DNA from: Sphingomonas colocasiae
Lineage (GTDB): Bacteria; Pseudomonadota; Alphaproteobacteria; Sphingomonadales; Sphingomonadaceae
Length of the DNA stretch: 64,000 bases
Direction: 5' to 3'
Assembly (NCBI RefSeq): GCF_019880585.1
Contig: NZ_JAINVV010000003.1
Span: forward strand, 558,001 to 622,000
Part shown: positions 34,621 through 42,208 of the stretch, piece after piece
How positions within the stretch are numbered: the first letter of the stretch is position 1
Layout: every line of letters starts with the position of its first letter
Made by a program: the position numbers and the translations under genes
Notes under the pieces: model-generated
Seen by the model: only the letters and a program-made list of their open reading frames with translations
The model's database searches: none
Told to the model about the DNA's origin: nothing

Positions 34621-37098
34621 TCAGAACGCCAGATCCACCGCCAGGCCGATGGTCCGCGGCTGGGTCGGCACCACCAGGATATGCGACGGCTGGCCGAATG
34701 CGTCGGTGGACAGCCCGCGCGAGACCGCGCCGCCGCTGTCGGTGACGTTGCGGGCATAGGCGCGCACAGTCCAGCGATCGTCGATGGTGAGCGCCGCGTT
34801 GAGGTCGAGCGCCGAGTAGCTTCGGATCGGCAGCGTCAGCGGGCTGCTCGCCACATCGGACAGGCGGTTGCCGGTATGGCGCAGGCCCGCGCCAAGCCGG
34901 ATGCCGACCGTGTCGGTAACCGCGGTGCTGTAATCGGCGGTGAGCGATCCGCTCCATTTGGGAATGCTCGGCAACCGGTCTCCATCCAGTCCGCCCGTGC
35001 CCGCCGGCATATCGGCGGCCAGCCTGGCATCGGTATAGGCGCCGCTGGCGCCCAGCCGGAGCCCTTCGACCGGCTGCCAGGTGATCGCCGCCTCGACGCC
35101 CTGGCTGCGCGCCGAACCGGCATTGGCGAGAGCGGACGCGCCATTGACGACGACGCCGATCTGAATGTCCTTCCAGTCCATGTAGAAGGCGGCGAGATCG
35201 ATCGTCACCCTGCGATCGAACAGCATCGACTTGAAGCCGAGCTCGTAATTGACCAGCGAATCCGAACCCACCATCGGCGGCACGCCGGGCAAGGTCAGGT
35301 TGGGTCCGCCGGGGCGATAGCCGCTTGCCACGCGGGCATAGATCATCGAATCGTCACCGACATGGAAGCGCGGGCTGACGCTGTACGTCACCACATCCTC
35401 CGAAGACCGGCCGGGGACCTCCCCGGGCGGCAACAGGAAGCCCGCGCTGATCTGGCTGAAACGCTGGCGGTTCTTCGCCCAGCGCAGCCCGCCCGTAACG
35501 TCGAACCGGTCGCTGAAGCGATAGGTGGCGTTCCCGAACACCGCATATTCGCGATAGGTGCTCGGCAGCGATCCGACAACGAAGGGATCGAGCCCGGCGA
35601 TCGGCGCGCCGCCGAAATCATATGCGTTGACGAGCTGGTCGTTGCCACTCTTCTCATAGGTGTAAAACAGGCCGAGCTGCCATTCGAACCGCCCGCGCGA
35701 CGGCGAGGTCAGGCGGACCTCCTGCGTCACCTTTTTCAGGTCGAGGTTGAGCGTCGCGGGTGACAGTCCGGCATCGGGCGCACCGAACAGCGGGAATACC
35801 GCGCCATAGATGCGGCTGACATCCTGCACCTGCATCGTCCTGGTCCGGCTGTAGGTGGACGCCGAGGTGAGTTGCGCGAACCCCAGATCGTAATCGAGCG
35901 TCGCCGCGTAATAATGGAGCTTCTTGCGAAAGGGCTGTTCGAGATAATAGAAGCTCGACATGCCGTCGCCGATCCGCGCACCGGTCGCCAGATCCTCGAT
36001 GATCCGTGCGGTGTCCGCGGCGTCGATCGTCTGCCACAATCCCGACAGCCGCACACTGAAATCCTCGGTCGCCTGCCAGAGCAGACTGATCCGCGCCCCT
36101 TCCTGGCGATAGTCGTTCACGTCGCGCTTGCCGGTCTGGACATTGTCCACATAGCCGGGGGACTTGCGGTAGGCGTAGCTTGCCGCCAGCCCGAGCTTGC
36201 CGGGAACGAGCGGAATGTTGACCCGGGCCTGGCCGGCATAGCCCATGTCCTCGCCATGCCGGATGCCGAATATCTCGGCGCCCGCCTTGCCCGAGAAATC
36301 GTCCAGGTCGGGCGCGATCGTCACATATTTGAGCAGGCCGCCGATCGAGCTGGCGCCGTAGAGGGTCCCCTGCGGCCCGCGCAGGATTTCCACGCGTTCG
36401 ATATCATAGGGCAGCAGGTCGAGCGTGAAACTGGGGCTGCGGGCGTAGAGCGAGCTCGATCCGACCGGCGCATCGTCGAGATAGGTGCCGACGGTGGTGC
36501 TCGCGCCGATCGGCGCGATGCCGCGCAGCGACAGGGTCGACTGGCCTGGCGTGCCGCCGCTGTCGACCTGGAGGCCCGCCACATACGGCCCGAAATCGGT
36601 CAACTGGCTGGCACCGGTCTGGCGCAGCTTCTCGCCGCCGACGACGCTGATCGAGATCGGCACGTCCTGCAGATTCTCCTCACGCTTCTGTGCGGTCACG
36701 ACGATATCAGCGCTCTCGATCTCCGCCGCGGCGCTTCCGGCGCCGCTTTCCCCCGGCGCCGCGCCGCCCCCCTGGATCAGATACGCGCCTTGCGGCGTGC
36801 GGCGCACGCCGAGCGCGGTGCCCTGCAGCGCGATCGTCAGCGCCTGCTGGGCGGTATAGCTGCCGCGCAGCGCGGGCGCGCGCTTGCCGCGGACATCGGC
36901 AGGCGCGAAGATCACTTCGGCATCGGTCTGGCGGCCGATCTGCGTCAGGGTCGCCGACAGCGTTTGCGCCGGAATGTCGAGCTGGGGGGCGGCGACGGTC
37001 TGCGCGGCGGCAGCGTCGGCGACAGTGGCGCAGATCATCGCCACGCCCAGCCACAGGCTTGCGCGCAACGAACCGCGCTTCGAAACGGAACCGGTCAT
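34621..37098 (-). CDS. TonB-dependent receptor 2 with STN signalling domain
   Basis: 825 residues from ATG 37098 (GGGGGAAG upstream). Signal peptide, then an STN domain at about residues 35-115 (LDIPAQTLSATLTQIGRQTDAEVIFAP), which contacts FecR in trans-envelope signalling. TonB box ADIVVTAQKREENLQ, plug blocks (LRGIAPIG; VEILRGPQGTLYGASSIGG) and barrel ending RTIGLAVDLAF. It belongs to the FecA-like signalling class: ligand binding is passed to FecR and the ECF sigma factor encoded just upstream. Ligand unknown; the STN/FecR pairing does not prove an iron siderophore. Confidence 0.93.
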   Translation of the reverse strand: MTGSVSKRGSLRASLWLGVAMICATVADAAAAQTVAAPQLDIPAQTLSATLTQIGRQTDAEVIFAPADVRGKRAPALRGSYTAQQALTIALQGTALGVRRTPQGAYLIQGGGAAPGESGAGSAAAEIESADIVVTAQKREENLQDVPISISVVGGEKLRQTGASQLTDFGPYVAGLQVDSGGTPGQSTLSLRGIAPIGASTTVGTYLDDAPVGSSSLYARSPSFTLDLLPYDIERVEILRGPQGTLYGASSIGGLLKYVTIAPDLDDFSGKAGAEIFGIRHGEDMGYAGQARVNIPLVPGKLGLAASYAYRKSPGYVDNVQTGKRDVNDYRQEGARISLLWQATEDFSVRLSGLWQTIDAADTARIIEDLATGARIGDGMSSFYYLEQPFRKKLHYYAATLDYDLGFAQLTSASTYSRTRTMQVQDVSRIYGAVFPLFGAPDAGLSPATLNLDLKKVTQEVRLTSPSRGRFEWQLGLFYTYEKSGNDQLVNAYDFGGAPIAGLDPFVVGSLPSTYREYAVFGNATYRFSDRFDVTGGLRWAKNRQRFSQISAGFLLPPGEVPGRSSEDVVTYSVSPRFHVGDDSMIYARVASGYRPGGPNLTLPGVPPMVGSDSLVNYELGFKSMLFDRRVTIDLAAFYMDWKDIQIGVVVNGASALANAGSARSQGVEAAITWQPVEGLRLGASGAYTDARLAADMPAGTGGLDGDRLPSIPKWSGSLTADYSTAVTDTVGIRLGAGLRHTGNRLSDVASSPLTLPIRSYSALDLNAALTIDDRWTVRAYARNVTDSGGAVSRGLSTDAFGQPSHILVVPTQPRTIGLAVDLAF

Positions 37099-37197
37099 GT
37101 CTTCCCCCCTCGGGCTCTCCGGCGTCCGTTGTTTTCGACGCCTCGGATCCCAGAACGCGGGCTCGGGAAAAACCCGCACCGGCCGTCGCGAATTATT

Positions 37198-38301
37198 TCA
37201 TTTCGGCGTCGCGCCGTCATTGGGGCCGGCCGCGACCAGCTCGATCCGGTTGTCCGGCAGGTCACGGGCGCGCACCGGCAGCAGTTCTCCGACGATCGCG
37301 GCGAAACGCTCGGGATCGCCGGTGCGGAACACGCCGCTGACCCGCAGCTTTCCGGTCGCGCCGTCATGGATCACGAGCTGGCGCCCCGAATAGCGGTTGA
37401 TCTCGCGCACGGCGGCGTCGAGCGGCATGTCGTCGAACTCGACGAACCCGTCACGCCAGCGAAGCTGCTGATCGACATCGACCCGGCCAAGCTTTTGCGG
37501 CGCGCCAAGCATCGCCACCAGTTCCTCGCCCGGCGCCAGCACCGTCGGCACGATCACAGCACCCTGCCGCCCGGCTGCGCCGTCGAGCCCGTCGACCACC
37601 ACCTTGCCCTCGACCAGCGTGACCTTCATGCGATCCGAATCCAGACGAACCTGGAATATCGTGCCCAGCGCGGTCACCTGCCGGTCACCCGCCTGCACAA
37701 CGAACGGCCGCGCCTTGTTCCTGGCGACTTCGAACAGCGCCTGACCGCGCAGCAGCGTCACCAGCCTGCGGTCGGCGGTATAGCCGATGCGGATGGCGCT
37801 GTCGGTGTTAAGCGTGACGGCGCTGCCATCCGCCAGCTTGACGAGGCGTTTCTCCCCCCTGGCCGTCGCGAAATCGCCGCGATCAGGCAAGGCCACCGCC
37901 GGAACCGGAGCCGGCGGCGCCTGCCCCGCCGCGACGCTGGCCGGGCGATCGCCGCCCCAGTCCGGCAGGCCGTTCACCCCCAATCCGATGGCGACGAGCA
38001 GCGACGCCGCGATGCCGACGCCCATGCCCAGCCACAAGCCGCGGCGGGGCTCCGGCCCGGCGGACAGTGCCGCCGCGCGCAACGCATCCAGATGCGGATC
38101 GCCATCCGCATCGTCGAACAGCGACCAGGCGCGCCGCGCCTGTTCGAAGGCATCGGCATTGGCGCGGGATTCAGCGAGCCATGCATCGAACTCGGCCTGA
38201 TCGCGATCGTCGAGCCTGCCCGCGTCCATGCGCGTCAGCCAGTGCGAGGCGGCTTCTTCGGTCGACAGACCGATCGGCAGCGATTTGCGGAGCGCGATCA
38301 T
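37198..38301 (-). CDS. FecR-family anti-sigma/sensor protein
   Basis: 367 residues. Cytoplasmic N-terminal DUF4880 segment (STEEAASHWLTRMDAGRLDDRDQAEFDAWLAESRANADAF), one membrane helix near residues 93-112 (GMGVGIAASLLVAIGLG), a periplasmic FecR domain (RLVKLADGSAVTLNTDSAIRI; LLRGQALFEV) and a C-terminal STN-like secretin fold (FDDMPLDAAVREINRYSGRQL). It passes the signal from TBDR 2 to the sigma factor. ATGA overlap with the sigma gene. Confidence 0.93.
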   Translation of the reverse strand: MIALRKSLPIGLSTEEAASHWLTRMDAGRLDDRDQAEFDAWLAESRANADAFEQARRAWSLFDDADGDPHLDALRAAALSAGPEPRRGLWLGMGVGIAASLLVAIGLGVNGLPDWGGDRPASVAAGQAPPAPVPAVALPDRGDFATARGEKRLVKLADGSAVTLNTDSAIRIGYTADRRLVTLLRGQALFEVARNKARPFVVQAGDRQVTALGTIFQVRLDSDRMKVTLVEGKVVVDGLDGAAGRQGAVIVPTVLAPGEELVAMLGAPQKLGRVDVDQQLRWRDGFVEFDDMPLDAAVREINRYSGRQLVIHDGATGKLRVSGVFRTGDPERFAAIVGELLPVRARDLPDNRIELVAAGPNDGATPK

Positions 38302-38840
38302 TCCGCGCCGGTCCGTTGCGTGAGATGGGTGATGGCGCGCTGCATATGTTTTTCCACCGCGCTCACCGAAATGCCCAGCCGCACCGCGATATCCTGATAT
38401 TTCATGCCTTCCAGCCGCCGCAGCACAAAGATCACCCGTGTCCGTTCCGGCAGTTCCAGCAGCACCGCGGTCGCACGCGCCAACCGTTCCCGCCCCAGCA
38501 GAACGTGCTCCGGCGAAAAATCCACATCGGCATGGCGATCGGTATCGAAGGGTTCGTGCGCGTCGGCATGACGCGTCACGCGCTTGCGCAGCCGATCCTT
38601 GAGCACGCTGCTGGCTGTTTCGAAGACATAGGCGTGCAGATTTTCGCGTTCGAGCGCCGATGTGCCGCCGCGCCGGATCAGCCGCACGAACACTTCCTGC
38701 ACCATATCCTCGACATCGGCGGGATCGCGCATGCGGCGCCCGAAATAGCGCAGCAGCGAGCCGCGAAAACCGTGGCTCAGCCGCTCCAGCGCCGCCTTGT
38801 CGTCATCGCCGAAGCCCATCGCTTCGGATTGTCCGCCCAT
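38298..38840 (-). CDS. ECF RNA polymerase sigma factor (FecI-like)
   Basis: 180 residues. Region 2: LLRYFGRRMRDPADVEDMVQEVFVRLIRR. Region 4: LLELPERTRVIFVLRRLEGMKYQDIAVRLGISVSAVEKHM. No extra domains. It overlaps FecR by ATGA and sits at the head of a three-gene sigma-FecR-TBDR unit, so its main target is probably the TBDR 2 promoter in 37099-37197. GGGAG precedes ATG 38840. Confidence 0.93.
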   Translation of the reverse strand: MGGQSEAMGFGDDDKAALERLSHGFRGSLLRYFGRRMRDPADVEDMVQEVFVRLIRRGGTSALERENLHAYVFETASSVLKDRLRKRVTRHADAHEPFDTDRHADVDFSPEHVLLGRERLARATAVLLELPERTRVIFVLRRLEGMKYQDIAVRLGISVSAVEKHMQRAITHLTQRTGAE

Positions 38841-38969
38841 ATCGCACTCCCTCGCGCGCGAGGGTGCGCCTGGCGTCGGCGGCGCGCAAGCCGCCTCCGT
38901 CCTGCATCCGAGCCCCCTTTGCGATCAGGCCGGATCGGTGCAGAAACCGTCTCGTTCCAGGAGGATCAG

Positions 38970-39524
38970 ATGACGGGCATGGCCGAAACGTTCGTTCTGG
39001 AGATGGAGGATCTGCGCGCCGCGACCGCATATGCCGCAGCATGCGCCGGCGATGTGCTGGCGATCTTCGAAAACGCCCGGCCGGACGATCCGCGCCCGCG
39101 CGAAGCGATCGACGTGGCGCTCGCCTTCGCGGCAGGCGGCAAGCGCGTAAAGGCCCTGCGCGATACCGCCTGGGCGGCGATGCGGGCCGCGCAGGACGCC
39201 GGGGACGGCGCCCCCGGACAGGCCGCGCGATCCGCCATGTCCGCCGCCTCCGCCGCCTGGCTTCATCCGCTCCCCAAGGCCACGCAGGTCAGGCATATCC
39301 TGGGCGCGGCGGCACATGGCGCGCATGCCGCCGAACTGGCGGCGGGCGATCCGGATACCGGCGCCGATCATATCGAACGCGCGGTGCTGAACGCGCCTTC
39401 GACGGTCGTCCGGCTGCTGCGTCGCTATCCGCCTCCACCGCCCGGCGGCGGGCGGGTCGGCGCATTGCTCCGCCTGCTGGACCGCCGGCTTCGCGACACC
39501 CATATTGAAAAGGATCAAGCCTGA
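38970..39524 (+). CDS. Imm-5-like putative immunity protein
   Basis: 184 residues, GGAGGATC at good distance from ATG 38970. Alanine-rich and helical: AAACAGDVLAIFENARPDDPRPREAIDVALAFAAGG, followed by a series of A-A-rich helices and an arginine-rich C-terminus. This 'CA..VL..FE...PDDPRPR.AI' opening is typical of proteins annotated as putative immunity protein (Imm-5-like), which occur widely without a toxin beside them. No toxin is adjacent here. Divergent to the sigma factor. Confidence 0.7.
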   Translation: MTGMAETFVLEMEDLRAATAYAAACAGDVLAIFENARPDDPRPREAIDVALAFAAGGKRVKALRDTAWAAMRAAQDAGDGAPGQAARSAMSAASAAWLHPLPKATQVRHILGAAAHGAHAAELAAGDPDTGADHIERAVLNAPSTVVRLLRRYPPPPPGGGRVGALLRLLDRRLRDTHIEKDQA

Positions 39525-39624
39525 AGCGAGCAGCGTGAAATCCGGATCGCACAGCCCACTCTAAATATTTGTTATCTTACCCTTTTTATATCCCGTGCGG
39601 AGCGGATATTTTCCGCACGATGCT

Positions 39625-40092
39625 CTAATCCGCCGCACAACGCCAGCAGATCAGCGGGCCGTCCTCCTCGTCCACCCGCTCGCCGACCCGGACAAAGCCG
39701 TTGCGTTCCAGCACCGCCTGCGATGCGCGATTGTCGATGCCGGTTTCGGCGGTCAGCGCCGACACATCGGCCCTGCCCCGCGCCCAGGTGACGATCTCGC
39801 CGATCGCGGCGCTCGCCAGCCCGCGCCGCTGCCGGCTGGGCGCGATGCCGTAACCGATATCGACGATGCCGCTTTCGGGCGGCCGGGTGATCGAGCACAG
39901 CCCCGCCACTTCGCCGTCCGCGACGATCAGCCAGGATGCGGGCGCGAACCTCTCGCCGACCTGCGCGGCGACCCCGGCCAGCATCGCGATCACCGCGTCG
40001 GGTGCGATCGCGCTATCGGGCAAGGCAAGGCCGCGTGGTCCGCGCCCGGCCAGCAATGCCGCATAGTCGTCCGCCATGGTTTCAACGATCAC
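39625..40092 (-). CDS. GNAT-family N-acetyltransferase (RimJ-type)
   Basis: About 155 residues. GTG 40092 chosen for its GGAG site; GTG 40104 and ATG 40077 are alternatives. Core: VDIGYGIAPSRQRRGLASAAIGEIVTWA (Q-R-R-G-x-A acetyl-CoA loop) and TGIDNRASQAVLERNGFVRVGERVDEEDG, the 'N.AS..VLE..GF' signature of ribosomal-protein-type acetyltransferases. Likely N-acetylates a small amine or protein N-terminus. A CGTGCGGA/TCCGCACG hairpin (39594-39619) lies just downstream. Confidence 0.87.
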   Translation of the reverse strand: MIVETMADDYAALLAGRGPRGLALPDSAIAPDAVIAMLAGVAAQVGERFAPASWLIVADGEVAGLCSITRPPESGIVDIGYGIAPSRQRRGLASAAIGEIVTWARGRADVSALTAETGIDNRASQAVLERNGFVRVGERVDEEDGPLICWRCAAD

Positions 40093-40336
40093 GCATTTCT
40101 CCACTCGTCATGCCCGCGACCTTCCGGCGCGACCCTGCTCCGCCTATATCCCGCGCAGAGCGAACGAAAGAGGGATGCGCCATGCCGGCCGCGCTTTTCC
40201 CGGTGTCGATACCGGTCCGGAGTCGGCGCAAAGCCCGCTCAACCCGTCGACCTGGAGCAACGTCGCGCCTGTCGAGACGCGACCGTCGAGAATCCGGCTG
40301 CGGAAAAGGGGTTCTCGCCTTCGGCTCCCGGCACGT

Positions 40337-40361
40337 TCGAACCTGCGCTCGAAGCAAACGG
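40337..40361. repeat. dispersed 25-bp intergenic repeat, copy B
   Basis: Matches 27605-27629 at 24 of 25 bases. It lies just downstream of the M61-like gene stop, again in a spacer. Confidence 0.7.
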
Positions 40362-40375
40362 ACAGTGCCGCCGCC

Positions 40376-42130
40376 CTACAGCGCGCAGGCCTGTCCATCC
40401 GTGCCCGGCACGCGTTCCCATTGATAGGCGTCGACCGTCTCGCCGCGCGGCAGATAGGTGATCGGGACGATCTTGCCGTCGCGGCGGATGCGCAGGCGCA
40501 ACATCTCCGCTTGCTCGCCCTGGATGCCGTCCTGCGGTACCGGATCGACGATCTCGTCGCCGTCGCGCAGCCCCGCCCGCGCGGCGGCCGATCCGGGCAC
40601 CAGCCCTTCGACGATGCGCTGCGGCCGGGCGAGCACATCGGTGGCGAAGCCCAGTTCGTAACGGCGCAGCGCTTTCGTGGTGCGGCGGAAACAGGGGCCG
40701 AACGCGTCGGACGCCGGCACCGGCATGCGGCCGTCCAGGAAGGCGCGGAAGTCCGCGACCGCCGCCTGCCCCAGATGCCCGGCAAGCAACGCCTCCCAAT
40801 CGGCGTTGGTGGTCGCCTTGCCCGCCTTCTCGATCGCCAGCATGGCGAGCATCAGCGTGTCGAGACTGGTCCTGCCGCCGCTCGCCTTGCGCAAGGCATC
40901 GTCGACGGTGACGAAATAGAGCATGCCCCGGTCATAGGGCAGAGTGCGGATGCGCGTATCCGCCCAGAAACGCAGCGGCACCTGGGCATTGGGCGCGGTC
41001 GCCATGCTGCTGGTATAGTAGCGCGCCGCCGTCCAGTTGATGTCGGCCAGATAATCCTCCGCGCTCAGCATGCCGAAGCGGAAGGGCAGCCGCGCCTGGT
41101 AGAAGGTCGCCAGCCCCTCGCCGAACCATGAGGATTCCAGCCCCGCCGGCTGCGAGATGAACGGCTGGAAGGTGTGGAACATCTCGTGCGCCAGGGTCAG
41201 GCGGATCTTCGCGACATCGCCGCCGCGCCCCGCGCCGAAGGTGGTGACAAACGATCGGTGAAGGCCGACGCCGCCGCCCGCATTGATCGGGTTATGGCGC
41301 AGGAACACGCCATAGGGCTGCCCGCCCGCCTGCCCGAAGAAGCGCGCATAATGATCGTAAAGCCTGCCCGTCCAGCCGAGCAGCGCCGCCGCGTCGAAGC
41401 CGGGCGCACCTTGCCACGCCCCGAAAAAGCCCGCCGAAGGGCTTTGTCCCTTCGGCGGCCAGGTGCCGATCCGTCCGCCCATGAAGAAGCTCATGCGCAA
41501 TTCGGCGCCGTTTAGCGGTTCGGCGGCGGTGACCGTCCCCTCCCCCAGCGAGCTGACGCCCCGGCTGCCCTTGGGCGCGCGCGACAGATCCCAGCCGAAT
41601 GTCGCGCGATAGCGATGATCGCCCGGCGGCAGCAGCAGGAAGACATGGCCCGCCGCCGAAACCCCGCCGCCATCGGCGGAAAAGGCGAAGGGCGGCGCGG
41701 GTCCGCGCGGCGGCAGGGTCGCATGGGCGGGCAAGTCGTAGATCACGGTCACCGGCCCGCGCACCGCGCGATCGACGATCCATTCGCGCGAAGGGCCACC
41801 GCCCACCGCATCGCGCATGCCGGTTTCGGGCAAGTCCACATCGCGGGCGCTCAGCCGCAGCGGCCCGGCGGCATCGCGCGCCGAGAGCCCGGCGATCACC
41901 GTGGCGACGGTGTCGACATTGCTCGCGACCTTGGGCAGGCGGAGCAGCACGCCGCCCGGCCCGGTGGCGATGCCGTCCAGCCGCAGCGTCACCCGCACGG
42001 TCTCGATCCGCGCCGGCGCCTTGCGTGCCGCAAGCGGAGCCAGCGTCAGCGACAGCGCGGGTTCCGCCTGCACGGGTGCGGCGAGGAGCGGCGCCGAGGC
42101 CAGGCCCGTGATGATCAATGCCAGCCGCAT
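40376..42130 (-). CDS. M61-like metallopeptidase with PDZ-like C-terminus
   Basis: 584 residues from ATG 42130, giving a signal peptide MRLALIITGLASAPLLAAPVQA. Gluzincin zinc site: H315-E-M-F-H319, third ligand E338 in WFGEGLATFY, matching glycyl aminopeptidase (M61) architecture. An N-terminal beta domain comes first. A PDZ-like segment near the end (RIVEGLVPGSAAARAGLRDGDEIV) precedes a cysteine terminus. Periplasmic peptidase removing N-terminal residues. It lies directly downstream of TBDR 3, with a REP-like hairpin between them. The upstream in-frame extension is read from that hairpin and is rejected. Confidence 0.85.
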   Translation of the reverse strand: MRLALIITGLASAPLLAAPVQAEPALSLTLAPLAARKAPARIETVRVTLRLDGIATGPGGVLLRLPKVASNVDTVATVIAGLSARDAAGPLRLSARDVDLPETGMRDAVGGGPSREWIVDRAVRGPVTVIYDLPAHATLPPRGPAPPFAFSADGGGVSAAGHVFLLLPPGDHRYRATFGWDLSRAPKGSRGVSSLGEGTVTAAEPLNGAELRMSFFMGGRIGTWPPKGQSPSAGFFGAWQGAPGFDAAALLGWTGRLYDHYARFFGQAGGQPYGVFLRHNPINAGGGVGLHRSFVTTFGAGRGGDVAKIRLTLAHEMFHTFQPFISQPAGLESSWFGEGLATFYQARLPFRFGMLSAEDYLADINWTAARYYTSSMATAPNAQVPLRFWADTRIRTLPYDRGMLYFVTVDDALRKASGGRTSLDTLMLAMLAIEKAGKATTNADWEALLAGHLGQAAVADFRAFLDGRMPVPASDAFGPCFRRTTKALRRYELGFATDVLARPQRIVEGLVPGSAAARAGLRDGDEIVDPVPQDGIQGEQAEMLRLRIRRDGKIVPITYLPRGETVDAYQWERVPGTDGQACAL

Positions 42131-42166
42131 CGCGCCGCTCCGATCCTTCGCCAGATTGAACCTTCC

Positions 42167-42200
42167 GTTCGTCATCCCGGCGAAAGCCGGGATGACGAAC
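42167..42200. repeat. REP-like hairpin between TBDR 3 and M61 gene
   Basis: Perfect 15-bp arms (GTTCGTCATCCCGGC and its complement) around a GAAA loop. The core CGTCATYCCGGCGAAAGCC is shared with 58261-58330. Such repeats often stabilise or end upstream mRNA, so the receptor and peptidase may be expressed at different levels from one transcript. Confidence 0.85.
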
Positions 42201-42208
42201 AAGGACTT

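Noticed and set aside
35872-38397. An 841-codon plus-strand open frame
   Set aside because: Antisense to TBDR 2, FecR and the sigma factor, all of which have clear family motifs and linked starts. Low-complexity translation.
42131-42202. N-terminal extension of the M61-like protein (MFVIPAFAGMT...)
   Set aside because: These codons are read from the REP-like hairpin. The chosen ATG 42130 gives a clean signal peptide.
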